From positions 316,559 through 380,558 of the forward strand of contig NW_005434630.1 in the NCBI RefSeq assembly GCF_000315625.1: a stretch of 64,000 nucleotides of DNA, given 5' to 3'. Each line of letters opens with the position of its first letter. The first letter of the stretch is position 1. Both the position numbers and the translations under genes were made by a program. Origin of the DNA: Guillardia theta CCMP2712 (Eukaryota; Cryptophyceae; Pyrenomonadales; Geminigeraceae). This document shows positions 23,609 through 34,257 of this stretch, one piece after another. The notes under the pieces are model-generated. The model worked only from the letters and a program-made list of their open reading frames with translations. It did no database searches and was not told the DNA's origin.

Positions 23609-25732
23609 ATGCCACCCCTGGGAACATTCATTCGAGGGACTTTGCGGCTCCTGTTCCTTTACGGACTCTTCCCCATCTCGCAATCAGGACCTATCTCTGT
23701 AGTGGGTGATTACCTCACCAGCAGGAGGAGCCTCTTGCAGACTTCTGTCTCATCGTTCCTCAGCCTCTGTCAAACCGACGTCTGTGACGCGAAGCGGGTA
23801 GACGGAGTCTGCGATCGATGGGCAAGAGGAGAGGATTGCTCTGAGGAGCAAATCTACCATGTCACAGGAGATCCTGGGACAAACACTAAGGCAGAGATGT
23901 TCTTCAACCTTCGAAGCCCCTGGAACGTCTCCTGCAGTCTGGTAAATGCTTACACTTGCGCAGCGAGTTTATCCTGAAATATCTTGACCAGGGACGTTGC
24001 ACTCCTGCTCTAGGGGGAGTCTACGATGTCTTTGTCTCTGAGGGATGTATCCCAGACCTCAACTACATCTCAGAGATGCAGGACGTGTCGAACTCGGTCT
24101 CGAAGCAAGTGAAGATTTACCTTAGGAGGTAGGCTGTGATTGCTGGTTGCAAGGTTCAACTGATCAATTTGATGCGGCAGGAGTGCAGAATTTTACATCA
24201 AAGTGAAGCGGAAGGAAGGAATGCTGGGGCAGAGGAACTGCAGTTATGGCATCACAGTGGGCTCCATAGAAGCCACAGACAGTTCGGCGAAATGTTTGAA
24301 CTTCCGAAAAGTAACCGCCACCGAAATCGCATATAGCAACATACCTTACTGCAAGGATGTGATGCCCAAGTACAATGCGTACGTGCAAGCCTCCACCACC
24401 TCCCAGACTACCTTCATTGCAACCCTGATCGGAGTCGGAGTTTTGAGTTTGGCTCTAGTGGTCCTACTAATCGTGTTTCTTCGACGGTTGAGACGAAAGA
24501 GAGATGAAAAAGGAACCACCTTCGAAGATGAAAGATTGAAGACAGGCGAGGCAGGTGGGCTGCCCTTGTCTCCTTCATATGAAGAGGAAGAAGATACAGC
24601 CTTCTCCAAGAACGTGAAGGAAGCCGCGGGTGTCTATCCCCCGGTACTCCCGGAGGATACAGTGAACCCTGAAGCGACAAGGAGCGATGATGGAAAGATC
24701 CGGCAGAAGCCAGAAATCAAGGACTGGAGGAGATATGATGAGTACGATCTCGACGAGAGCGAGGAAGAAGTCGACGAGTCCGCGCCGGGAGGGAAGGCCG
24801 GAGTGCTCGATGTGAAGCCAGGGGCGGAACACCACTTCAAGAGCGGGACGTCGGGAGGGAAACTTATCTTCCAGGGAACAAGCGGTAGGAGCACTCCAGC
24901 CTCCATGTCGTCCAGTGGGTCGGCAGTCGACGACCTCTACAGGAACAGAAGGACTGCACGTGAAGTGTACAGCCGCGGCCCGACTCCCCCGGAACAGGCT
25001 CGGCGAGGGTCTGCAAGGCCCTCCATCAAGTCGAGGGGATCGAGCAGAAGTTCCTTGGTGGGTGCCGACCAGATCGATCTTGAAGACGTCAGCAGGCCTC
25101 CGACCTCCTCCTCCTTGTCCTCAGCTGCGAGCTCGGCGGATTGGGAAGCTCAGCAGGGGATCCGAATCGACGACATCCTCGAGCAAGCAGCTGCCAAGAA
25201 GACGCCAGACGGCAACGGCAGCACGAGGAAGGTCCAGCAGGAAGAGGCGAAAGAGGCAAAGAACTGGAAGGCAGGAGAACGATGGAGCTTGCACCAGCAG
25301 GAGCCCACCAGCTCCGGCCATGCGTCCCCGTCGGAGGAGTCGAAGCTGAGAGACTCTAACACGAGCTCCAGCGACTCGGTCAAGTCTAGTGAGTCCTCGC
25401 TCAAGCCAGCCCCTCCTTCCGAGCCCGCCTTCAAGCGCCATGGCAGGCCCATAGTCGCCCCCAACCTCGCCGCCAGGCTGGGCGTTATCCGTCCGAAGCC
25501 GCAGGGAGGCGTTCGCGCCATGGCGTCTCTGACCCCTCAAGTTGCGCAGAGTCAAAGCACAGAAGCTGCTCCTGCTGCTCCTGCACGGGGAGAAGTCAGG
25601 GCCATTACACTCGGCGCCAATCGCGCGCTTCCTCGAGCCGGTGAGGCTGGGGTTCCTCCTCCTCCTCCAAGACGTCAAGAGCCAGGATGGGGGGAGGAGA
25701 AGGGAGAGAGGAAGCCAAAGCCGCTGAGCTGA
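23609..25732 (+). CDS. Type I membrane protein with Cys-rich ectodomain and Ser/Pro-rich tail
   Basis: The ATG at 23609 starts a signal peptide (IRGTLRLLFLYGLFPISQSG). The ectodomain has about ten cysteines, for example SLCQTDVCDAKRVDGVCDRW and RNCSYGITVGS, and possible N-glycosylation sites (NVS, NCS). Two introns interrupt it, near 23941-23990 and 24130-24180. A single membrane helix, TTFIATLIGVGVLSLALVVL then LIVFLRRLRRKRDE, has positive residues on the cytoplasmic side. The cytoplasmic tail of about 330 residues is disordered, rich in Ser, Pro and Glu, with proline clusters near the end (GVPPPPPRRQE) that could bind SH3 or WW domains. No family was recognised. A receptor-like or adhesion role is possible but unproven. 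Confidence 0.8.
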
Positions 25733-26597
25733 GAGGAGGAAAGGGACGCCCGTCCAAGGGAAATGTAAAGCTGTACATGTCGAAGGATATTTTATTCATT
25801 TCAATCTAAATGTCTTTAAAACCAATGAAATGCTTTCACTTGCTGTAGAGAATGAAATGCTTTCACTTGCTGTAGAGAATGAAATGCTTCACTTGCTGTA
25901 GAGAATGAAATGCTTTCACTTGCTGTAGAGAGTCATAATTGTCCTCGAATATCCCTTTCCCCTTGCCTCCCTGCCTCCCCCTCCTCCTTCCCACTTCTCT
26001 ACTTTCCCTGTCCCTCCTCCTTCCGCACTTCCTACCCTCCTGGTCTTTCTTCCTGGTCTTGCCCCGAGCATTCGCCTCCTTGTTCCTCCCGTCGAATGTG
26101 AGAAGCAAGTGAGAGTAGAAATCCAACATGAACAAGATCACAAGATTTTGGGAGCTGTTCATAGGATCTGCCATTAACATCCCTGCGACCAACATGAATA
26201 ACATTGCAGAGGTCGGAAGCATGAACTTCAATCAATCTAACAAGTGCTGCTGACTTTATTAATTCTTCGATTGGAAAAGTACAAGACTGCAACAGCTGAG
26301 AAACATGACCGAGAGGGATCTCGGGATAGGCTGCAGTGAAAATGTGTAGAAAGCACGGAGGTGGAGGAGAAGAGGCAACTTGATGAGAATGAGAGTAACG
26401 GCAAGGGGGAAATTCTAGGAGGAAAGAGGAGTGGGGAACTGGAGGAGAAGAATGTAGCGGGGTATGGACGGGAGGAGGGAGGCTGGAGAGAGGGAGAAGG
26501 GAAAGATAGCAGGGGAAAGAGGGAGATATAAACGGAGAGGAACAAGAAGAGAAGATGAGCAAGGAGAGTTGCATCGCAGGTTCGTGCTCGTGACGTC
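25733..26597. other. Intergenic spacer with tandem repeat and polypyrimidine tracts
   Basis: Contains the four-copy 27-base repeat at 25824-25930, a CCTCC-rich stretch at 25945-26040, and a purine-rich stretch at 26360-26560. Small frames on either strand have no domain likeness. It is probably the 3' regions of the two flanking genes, which converge here. Confidence 0.5.
25824..25930. repeat. Four-copy 27-base tandem repeat
   Basis: The unit AATGAAATGCTTTCACTTGC plus TGTAGAG is repeated four times without spacers. Copies 1, 2 and 4 are identical; copy 3 lacks one T. It starts about 90 bases after the stop codon of the membrane-protein gene, so it is likely in the 3' untranslated region. Confidence 0.95.
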
Positions 26598-28135
26598 TCA
26601 GGTCTTGGTTTCCGCCACATGCCGAGCAAGCAGGTGCAGAATCAAATCATCCCTTTCCAGCTTGATCCTCGGCTTGCCTGCAAGAGGAGATATACACTCA
26701 GAATGGTTGTATACTGAACTCTCCTCTCCTCTCCTCTCCTCTCCTCTCCTCTCCTCTCCTCTCCTCTCCTCTCCTCTCCTCTCCTCTCCTCTTCTCTTCT
26801 CTCCTCTCCTCTCCCCTCCTCTCCCTGCTCTTCCTGCTCTCCTCGTACCAGCTCCGAACGTTCGCAAGCAGCTTCCGCGATCGTTGATGAGAACGAAGGA
26901 GCCGTCAGGTAGCAGCCACATCCTGTTGTGCTCCTCACTCATGTGAGACAAGCACATCATCATCGTCCTCCTTGAAGCGCAGCAGCAGCGCTGTACGTCT
27001 GTTCATCGGCATGAGTAGGATACGTGGGGCCCTTACCTCTTTCTTCCCTTCCTCCCCCTCCCTCCTTCCTCCTCACCTCCCCCTCCCTCCTTCCTCCTCT
27101 CCTCTCACTCCCTCCCTCATCCTCTCCTCTCCTTACCTTCTTCCTCCTTCTGGCCTCCGTACTCACGACGAGGACAGAGCCATTGTAGCCTCCACATGCC
27201 GAGCTCCTGGCAGCTGTGGGCAGTAGCAAGTCAGCAGGGCGGCAAGACTGCAAGGAGCCCCCACCTTTCAAGCTCGTGGAACCGGACGAGGTCTTGCTCT
27301 ACCCCCAGCTGCTCGAGCAGCTTCTCCCTTGCGATCTTCATGCTGTTCTCCATGGTGATGAGCGACACCTGGACCTCAGCAAGGAGCTTCGTCTCCTCGG
27401 AGAGCTTCACTGCTCCCTCCCCCTGCGCGAGCTCCGGACGCCCTCCCTCCGCTGCCCCCCAGAAGTCGAGGGACTTCCGGAAGTCGGCGATGTAGTCCGG
27501 CAGTGTGACCTGCCTCCTCCCCCTCCTCCTGTTCTCCTCCTCGAAGTCTTGCTCCTCTCGCTCCCTCAGGTTCTGCGCTATCAACGAGTGCCTGCTTTAT
27601 CTCTCAGCAGCAACCGTCGTCGCCTCTCCTCTCCTCCACCTCAGGAGCTCGACCGGCCCCTCGCTGAACATGCCTCTTGCCGCCCCATCCTCTCCCGACA
27701 GCATGATCCACTCCATCCTCCCATCTCCCTGCAGAGCCCATGAGCCGAGGAGCAGAGATCTTCCTCCTGTACCATCTGGACGCGCAGGATCGGAAGCTCC
27801 CCTTCCTCTTTAAACTGCCCATGACGAGTCAGCGCGAGGAAGAGGGGGAGGGAGAGCGCAAGCCTGCATGGCGGCCCCACACGTGTGGACCAGGTTGACC
27901 AGTGCCCTCTCCTCCCCGAACTTTGTCTCACGGGAGCACGAAAACCCCCAATTGCGATAGCTTGCTGCAGATAGGCGCCTGGCGGCCTCCTGTAAGAACG
28001 AGATCAGTCCCTTCCGTCTCAGGCTCCTCCAATCCCCACCTTGAGCATGTCCTGCTCCTCCTTGATCATACTCTCGACCTCCTTCTCCGCCTTCTTCTCC
28101 GCAAGGCCCTTCCCAAGCAGCCGAAGCGCCTGCAT
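26598..28135 (-). CDS. Uncharacterised coiled-coil protein
   Basis: A multi-exon minus-strand gene. The proposed start at 28135 gives M-Q-ALRLLGKGLAEKKAEKEVE and EQDMLK. In-phase exons then read EAARRLSAASYRNWGF, KFGEERALVNLVHTCGAAMQ, FKEEGELPILRVQMVQEEDL and MEWIMLSGEDGAARGMFSEG. The longest coding exon (about 27560-27245) reads LREREEQDFEEENRRRGRRQ, DYIADFRKSLDFWG, KLLAEVQVSLITMENSMKIA and EQLGVEQDLVRFHELER. Later exons give SSACGGYNGSVLVV and RMWLLPDGSFVLINDRGS. The last exon has KLERDDLILHLLARHVAETK and TGA. The pattern GSVLVV...DGSFVLIN suggests some beta structure after the coil. No family was recognised. Confidence 0.6.
26719..26823. repeat. CTCCT pentanucleotide microsatellite
   Basis: About 20 tandem CTCCT units with a few CTTCT and CCCCT variants. 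It falls in an intron of the minus-strand coiled-coil gene between the DRGSCLRTF exon and the last exon. Confidence 0.95.
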
Positions 28136-28246
28136 CGCAAGCGAAGTGTTCAACGGAAAGTCAACCTAGTCAAGTTCTGACAAGAAAAATTGACCAGAAC
28201 AAAGTGAAGGCAGGCACAAGGCAAGCGGGCAGCGAGAGAAGGGAAG

Positions 28247-28320
28247 CGAAGGGGAGAGGAGAGGAGAGGAGAGGAGAGGAGAGGAGAGGAGGGAGGAGGG
28301 AGGAGGGAGGAGGGAGGCGT
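28247..28320. repeat. GGAGA and GGAGGGA microsatellite
   Basis: About eight GGAGA units followed by four GGAGGGA units. It lies in the short spacer between the coiled-coil gene and the inverted duplication. Confidence 0.95.
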
Positions 28321-28615
28321 ACAAGACTGGTACTTTATGAAAGAAGAGTGTAGCAACTGCACGAAAACATCTGAGACTGAGAGAATTGGAAGGGGAACAA
28401 TCCTGTTGGCCCCAGCCATTTCTGTTGTAGCTAGAAGGTAAACCTCCAACGCAGTCTAGCTACAAGGCTTGATCATATGCCGCTAGCTTAATGGCTCCAA
28501 CACGCGGCACGCAGCTCCTGTCTCGGCAACCAGAAGACCTGCCTTCTCATTCGTGTAGCATCATTTCATGTATCGCAGCAAGCCGCGTCCTTGCTCGAGC
28601 TGCCGGGCTCTCGTC

Positions 28616-29404
28616 CTACATCATCAGTGCGAGCGGCACCTCGTCCTTGCCTCCACAGGCAGCCTCAGCTTGCTCAGCTCCTGCACCATATCAGCTCTCC
28701 CCCGCTACCGCCAGTCGCAAGGCTCTTCACCTGTGGATTGGTTGTTTCCGAAGTTGGACGCCGCGAGCGGCTCGACGCTCTCACTCGCTGCGTTCTTGGC
28801 CTCTCCCCAATATCGCTTGCTGAGAAGCTCGATGAACATTCTCTCCGGGCACAAGAAACAAGAGCACAATAAACATAAGAAGCGGTCGGAGCAGGCGAGG
28901 ATTCCTACAGCCGAGTCGATTTTCTGACATTGACATTCATCGGTGCCATAGCAGCACAGACACTTTCCATTGTTCTTCCAGCAGATCTGGTCGTCGTCCA
29001 AGGGAAACTCCAGCCTGCATTCGCTCTGATATCGTGCGCAGCAGCACTTTCCCGCAGAGCCTTGCCCGACCTCCCCGCGCTCTTTCCTCAAGAAACAGGT
29101 ACGATCGTCGATGCAATACGATCCGTCGTCTGCACAGAGTTTCTCGCAGTAGCATGCGCCTTCACTTGTTGTACAACAGAACTTCCCAAGGTTCTTGCAG
29201 CAGAGCCCACCATCTCCCAAGAATGGCCCCAACGCCCAAGTGTTGTATCTTACACAGCAGCAATACGGGCATTGCCTATCTTGACAGTTCCAGCATGCAA
29301 CAGAGTTATCCTCTCCCTTCTCCCATGAGTCGTAAGGTACGTATGCGCATCCATCGCACAGCAAGTAGCAAAGCCAGTCGGTCTTCCAGTCCGCAGGGTT
29401 CTTG
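28616..29404 (-). CDS. Novel cysteine-rich protein A, left copy
   Basis: A frame of 219 codons (29364-28705) with about 32 cysteines. Many occur as CC or CCC: CPYCCCVRYNTW, GLCCKNLGKFCC, KCCCARYQSECRLEF, KCLCCYGTDECQC. Homology to protein B shows that the coding region begins further 5', with SFSVLKNPADWKTDWLCYL after a possible acceptor near 29404. No ATG is visible there, so a first exon is missing from this reading. Near the 3' end a phase-1 GTGAAG intron after NNQSTG leads to AEQAEAACGGKDEVPLALMM and TAG; without splicing the frame ends EEPCDWR. There is no signal peptide in the part read. A hydrophobic Cys-rich helix (RFLCLLCSCFLC) near the C-terminus might contact a membrane. Family and function are unknown. 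The protein is identical to the right copy. Confidence 0.7.
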
Positions 29405-30186
29405 AGAACGGAAAAGCTCTGCCAAGGTCTTCACTTCAGTTGAGGAATGGTAGATCTACAGGTCATGGAGTAGGTCTGATCTATGCTCAAAGAAAGAGTG
29501 ATGCAGCGTTCGTCGAGCTCTTCCTTGTACTGCCTTGGTGCAATCAACACCCAAGCGTTCTCTTGCTTTCTCGGTCTTACTCTCCTCGCTTTCTCGTTGC
29601 TAATGTCGCAGCTGTACTGTTCTCTAGGCGTCTACATGCACTCACTCTCCTCCTGGGCTCTCTCATATCTGGGGATCACGATCTCTCTCGTCGCTTCGCT
29701 GCTTCATCCTGCTCTCATCCCCGCGCTCTTTCCTTCCTCTCATGCCCTCACCGTGTTCGCCTTGGCCATCCGGATGTTCCGATCCAGCTCGCTCCCACTA
29801 CCCCCACCCTCCCCACCCAACCTGTCACATGATTCCCAGTAGTAACTTATCTTGGCCAGCGGCCCTTTGGCCCCCCCCTGACTCCACCCCTGGTCTTTAA
29901 TGGATATTCGGGGTCGGAGTAGGGGGTGGGGGTAGTCTGGGGTGAGAGGGTTGAGGTTGCGACAATGGCGGTAAGTGGGAGTATAGATCGGGAGGGATGG
30001 GTAGGGGCAGCCGTGAAGACAGGAAAGAAAGAGAAAATGCTTTGTTTAGGAGCGGGCAGAGTCTGATGATGTGCAATGTATGTTGTGGATGTGCAATGTA
30101 TGTTGTGATCGTTACCATGCACAGAGAAAGAGCGAGAAAAGCGTTTCTGTTTCTTTGGAAAGGGGGGCAAAGAGAAGATTGGGAGG
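29405..30186. other. Divergent spacer between gene A and gene B, left arm
   Basis: 29405-29809 is shared with the right arm. It contains a minus-strand-independent frame, LFLVLPWCNQHPSVLLLSRS, which looks like a chance reading. 29810-30213 is unique to the left arm and carries CCACCC and GGGGTGGGGGTAG runs, plus a duplicated GTGCAATGTATGTTGT word at about 30070-30105. The 5' exons and promoters of A and B should lie here. Confidence 0.5.
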
Positions 30187-31173
30187 GTGAGAGAGAAGTT
30201 GGACGTAGTCGAAGAGAGTTTCCTTTGGCATGTTGCATGCCATCATCCTGATGACCTGCTATCAAAACAGGAGCAAGACCACAAAGAAATCGCGGATTGG
30301 GATGTCTGGTGGCTGTGTCATACGTTCTTAGCAGGGATCGCGGTTTCCCCATATGACTCTTGGGAGCAATCGCACGAGCTGCAGGAGGCCAAGCAGTACG
30401 CCACGTCGATCGAGAAGTGTCTTTGCCTCAAGCGTGCAGGATACTGCGAGCTAGGACATGCTATGAAAAAGGATGGACTGTTCTGCAATGCGAGATCCAA
30501 ATGCTGTTGTCGCCATGGACAGAATCAGTGTTTCCTTGAAGACGCGTTTGACACAGACGGCGTGTGTTGGTTGGACGGGCGGAGGGCCTTCTTGCGTATG
30601 AAAGAAAAGGAGGCAGGGTGCAACTCCACGTGTAAGTGCTGCTGCTTGAGGTACAAGTTCGAGGACCGTCTCGAGAAGCCTTGTGAAGAGGGGAAAGTTT
30701 TCTGCTTGAACTCGTGCAGGTTCTTTCCTTTGATCTGTGAAGACAAGACTGAGCTTGAGGGGATGTCCGGGGAGCATGGCTTCGTATCGTGCATCGAGCG
30801 AATATTTTTCCTGGGAGGATCTTGCAGTCTTGTTCCGAAGAAGTTTTTTGTCGAGTGCTGCGGATCTCGCGTGATGGGATCGCCGAAAGAGGCTCAAGCG
30901 CTCCCTCAGCATGAGGCGCATGCTACCGTTGCCTTCAGCGGGGCGTCATTCGGACATGCTGGCAATCGCGCCATGGAAGGTGAGATCTGACTCGGCCCGG
31001 ATGTTCCACGACTAACTGACAGTGACGTCGGCTGGCTGACCGGACTGAGTCTCGCTGTGACAGGAGGAAGAGCCTGTGGGCAAGACCTGGAGGAGGACGA
31101 GGATACACCGGCACGAACAACGCATGGGCGAGAGGCGATCCTAGAGGCGATCCCAACAGCCTTGACGATGTAA
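30187..31173 (+). CDS. Novel cysteine-rich protein B, left copy
   Basis: The open frame from 30187 starts with GTG, not ATG. The first strong shared block is ESFLWHVACHHPDDLLSKQE, then EIADWDVWWLCHTFLAGIAV and SPYDSWEQ. Cys-rich repeats follow: KCLCLKRAGYC, KCCCRHGQNQCFLED, CKCCCLRYKFEDRLEKPC and FFVECCGSRVMG. A GTGAGA donor after AMEG leads, in phase 1, to an exon GRACGQDLEEDEDTPARTTH ending at TAA 31173; unspliced, the frame ends GEI at 30990. Protein A has an intron of the same phase at the same place. B is a paralogue of A: both share PYDSWE, FLR, CKCCC.RY and C-terminal layout. The in-frame ATG used by the right copy is absent, so this copy may be broken or may use another first exon. 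Confidence 0.65.
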
Positions 31174-32243
31174 ATGTTCTCGGACTCGGACTCGGACTCG
31201 GACTCGGCCCGGACTCGGACTCGGCCTGGACTCGGACTCGGTATCGTCCGACGGTCCTGCCGGGCCCGGCCGCGCGGCAGCCGCCGCGGCCTTCAGTGAT
31301 GTCCCTGTGACCACAATGCAAGTTGACCTCAGAAGTTCTACTAGCGCAAGGGAAGGGGCAGGTCCATTTTAGGCTACAATGACTTTGTTGGTATCCTACG
31401 TGAGGTGGGGCACCAATTTCCTACGAGGGGAACACCCGACATGGCTGCAGCAAGTGCGATGTAGACAGGGCGACATGAGGGAAGCTGAGGCCGAAGGAGC
31501 AAGCAAGTCTGTTCGACTGGGACGTCCCAGACTTACTATCTCATCCTCCTCGCACGAACTGATACCATTCAGGGTCCCATGGTCTGTCTTTCCCCACGCT
31601 GCGACGCCCAAATCACATCGCAGCGGCACAAGGGTGCAAGAATGCACGAGGTCAGCCGGCAACATCGCTGCCATGGAGACATGCTCCCAGCATGGACTTG
31701 TATGTCATCACTGGGACGTCCCAGGGGGGCTGCTGGAGGAGGCTCAATTGATTGAGTGCAGTGAAGAGATTTACACACATTTGCTCGGGTATGCCAGGCT
31801 TAGCGCTCTCGCTGATCTTATGTCAACACTGCAGCAGGACATCGACGTCTGGATTCGATCGTCGCGGCTGGTGGAGTAACCTCCCATGTTACCCAGCACC
31901 TCCTCTGCGAGGACAGCTCGAAGTCAATCTGGGGGTTCCTGTCTGCAGGCTGAATGGTGTTCAAATTGGGTACCCACAGTTGAAGGGCTTGTCAGGAAAA
32001 ATGCCAGAGAGCTTTCCGAGAAGCCTACGGATCTGGAGTTCTTCATTGCCGTGACTAACTACCACAGGATCGTAGGGTATTATCTGCTCTTAGGATATGG
32101 ATGAGTTGCGCATTGTGTCAAAGTTTCAGCAGTTGTAAATCATAAAAATTGCAAGTTTCAACGTCTAAATGAATCAGCCGCAGTCCATGAGTAAGAATAG
32201 ATCTAATTCTTGCTATCGAAAGCAATCCCAGCAAAGCAGTCTA
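31174..32243. other. Single-copy centre of the inverted duplication
   Basis: 31174-31250 is a GGACTC hexamer repeat that passes into GC-rich DNA with GCCGGGCCCGGCCGCGCGGC at 31258. A 166-codon plus frame (31379-31879) has no family likeness. Near 31990-32100 another frame reads KPTDLEFFIAVTNYHRIVGY, which faintly recalls a retroelement reverse-transcriptase connection segment but is too short to call. The rest is AT-rich with no feature recognised. Confidence 0.5.
31178..31250. repeat. GGACTC hexanucleotide repeat
   Basis: About ten units of GGACTC, some with GGCCC substitutions, directly after the left B stop codon. The same GACTCGG word also starts the B intron at 30988-31010. Confidence 0.9.
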
Positions 32244-33227
32244 TTACATCGTCAAGGCTGTTGGGATCGCCTCTCGCCCATGCGTTGTTCGTGCCGGTGT
32301 ATCCTCGTCCTCCTCCAGGTCTTGCCCACAGGCTCTTCCTCCTGTCACAGCGAGACTCAGTCAGCCAGCCGACGTTCTGTCAGTTAGTCGTGGAACATCC
32401 GGGCCGAGTCAGATCTCACCTTCCATGGCGCGATTGCCAGCATGTCCGAATGACGCCCCGCCAAAAGTCACTGTGGCGTTGGCCTCAGGCTGAGCCTCAG
32501 GCTGAGGTTCGTTCTGAGGGAGCGCTTGAGCCTCTTTCGGCGATCCCATCACGCGAGATCCGCAGCACTCGACAAAAAACTTCTTCGGAACAAGACTGCA
32601 AGTGCCAAGAATGCAAAGAGATCGCTCGATACACGATACGAAGCCATGCTCCCCGGACATCCCCTCAAGCTCAGTCTTGTCTTCACAGATCAAAGGAAAG
32701 AACCTGAACGAGTTCAAGCAGAAAACTTTCCCCTCTTCACAAGGCTTCTCGAGACGGTCCTCGAACTTGTACCTCAAGCAGCAGCACTTACACGTGGAGT
32801 TGCACCCTGCCTCCTTTTCTTTCATACGCAAGAAGGCCCTCCGCCCGTCCAACCAACACACGCCGTCTGTGTCAAACGCGTCTTCAAGGAAACACTGATT
32901 CTGTCCATGGCGACAACAGCATTTGGATCTCGCATTGCAGAACAGTCCATCCTTTTTCATAGCATGTCCTAGCTCGCAGTATCCTGCACGCTTGAGGCAA
33001 AGACACTTCTCGATCGACGTGGCGTACTGCTTGGCCTCCTGCAGCTCGTGCGATTGCTCCCAAGAGTCATATGGGGAAACCGCGATCCCTGCTAAGAACG
33101 TATGACACAGCCACCAGACATCCCAATCCGCGATTTCTTTGTGGTCTTGCTCCTGTTTTGATAGCAGGTCATCAGGATGATGGCATGCAACATGCCAAAG
33201 GAAACTCTCGTTCAAAGCGCCTTCCAT
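32244..33227 (-). CDS. Novel cysteine-rich protein B, right copy
   Basis: Mirror copy of B with a proper start: the ATG at 33227 gives MEGALNESFLWHVACHHP. The exon runs to a GTGAGA donor near 32417, and the final exon ends at TAA 32244, exactly at the edge of the duplicated block. It differs from the left copy at several places: FRFF instead of CRFF, ERSLCILGTCSL instead of ERIFFLGGSCSL, and a longer tail, NEPQPEAQPEANATVTF. It therefore has one cysteine fewer in one motif and one more in another. The repeated PQPEAQPEA looks like a recent slippage insert. Cysteine spacing is otherwise conserved, which suggests selection on fold or metal binding. Function is unknown. Confidence 0.75.
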
Positions 33228-34243
33228 TCCTTCCACCAGCCTCCCAATCTTCTCCGATTCCTTCCTCTACTTTCTTTCGACAATTTGCTTCAAATTTCCT
33301 GGTTCTTCATGCATGTATGGTACGATCACAAGATAGTCACATCGTCACTCTGTTCTTTCTTTCCCTCTTCCCTTGTCTTTTCCTTCCATTCGCACATTCA
33401 CCTCTTACTTACCGCCATGGCTCCAAAAAAACCAGCTGGATCTGCGATCACCCTACCCCCCATTTCATCAGCACCCCACCCCAGAAATTCGCTTCTTGAC
33501 CTTTTTTTTTTGGTTCGAAATAAGACCCCCAACCTCCTCACTTACTTGAGGAATGACGGGTACTCAGTGGATTTTAAATTGGCTCGAGGAGTCAGCTGGG
33601 CAAAGGGGTGGGTATTGTTTACTTTCACGAAAGGGGTGGGTACCGATTTCAGCGGGTGGTAGGGGTGGCCAAGCGGGAACAATACCTGTAAGTAGGTCGT
33701 AATTCACTTTCAGCACCTCGATGTCTGAAATCGGATGAAGTAGGGGTGGTAAAGGCCTAATGGCGGAAGGGGATAGAGGGGTAGGGGTTATCTGATTGCA
33801 TTAATTAGAGGGGTGGGTTACATGGCTACAACGCGGAGCGTGCTACTTTCTGACACAAGGGGGGTGGGGGTAGTGGGAGCGAGCTGGATCGGAACCTCCG
33901 GATGGCCAAGGCGAACACGGTGAGGGCATGAGAGGAAGGAAAGAGCGCGGGGATGAGAGCAGGATGAAGCAGCGAAGCGACGAGAGAGATCGTGATCCCC
34001 AGATATGAGAGAGCCCAGGAGGAGAGTGAGTGCGTGTAGACGCCTAGAGAACAGTACAGCAAAAACGAGAAAGCGAGGAGAGTAAGACCGAGAAAGCAAG
34101 AGAACGCTTGGGTGTTGATTGCACCAAGGCAGTACAAGGAAGAGCTCGACGAACGCTGCATCACTCTTTCTTTGAGCATAGATCAGACCTACTCCATGAC
34201 CTGTAGATGTACCATTCCTCAACTGATGTGAAGACCTTGGCAG
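33228..34243. other. Divergent spacer between B and A, right arm
   Basis: 33228-33860 is unique to the right arm. It is pyrimidine-rich at 33240-33420, then carries G-run motifs (AAAGGGGTGGGTA, GTAGGGGTGG) at 33600-33865. 33861-34243 matches the left arm. No gene is supported; promoters and first exons of both genes are expected here. Confidence 0.5.
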
Positions 34244-34257
34244 AGCTTTTCCGTTCT

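Noticed and set aside
25824-25930. CRISPR-like array
   Set aside because: The repeats are directly adjacent with no spacers, and the DNA is eukaryotic nuclear.
26464-26946. 160-codon plus frame through the CTCCT repeat
   Set aside because: The translation is mostly LLSSP repeats from a microsatellite and is antisense to supported exons.
28491-28927. Overlapping plus-strand frames of 93-119 codons opposite gene A
   Set aside because: They are complements of the cysteine-rich frame. They occur in both arms only because the arms are copies.
29440-29842. 130- and 119-codon plus frames in the A-B spacer, mirrored in the right arm
   Set aside because: They overlap each other in two frames, run into the non-homologous insert at different points in each arm, and have Leu/Ser/Pro-rich chance composition.
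31379-31879. 166-codon frame in the palindrome centre as a third gene
   Set aside because: No domain likeness, no supported splice sites and no copy elsewhere in the window. It is kept only as part of the centre description.
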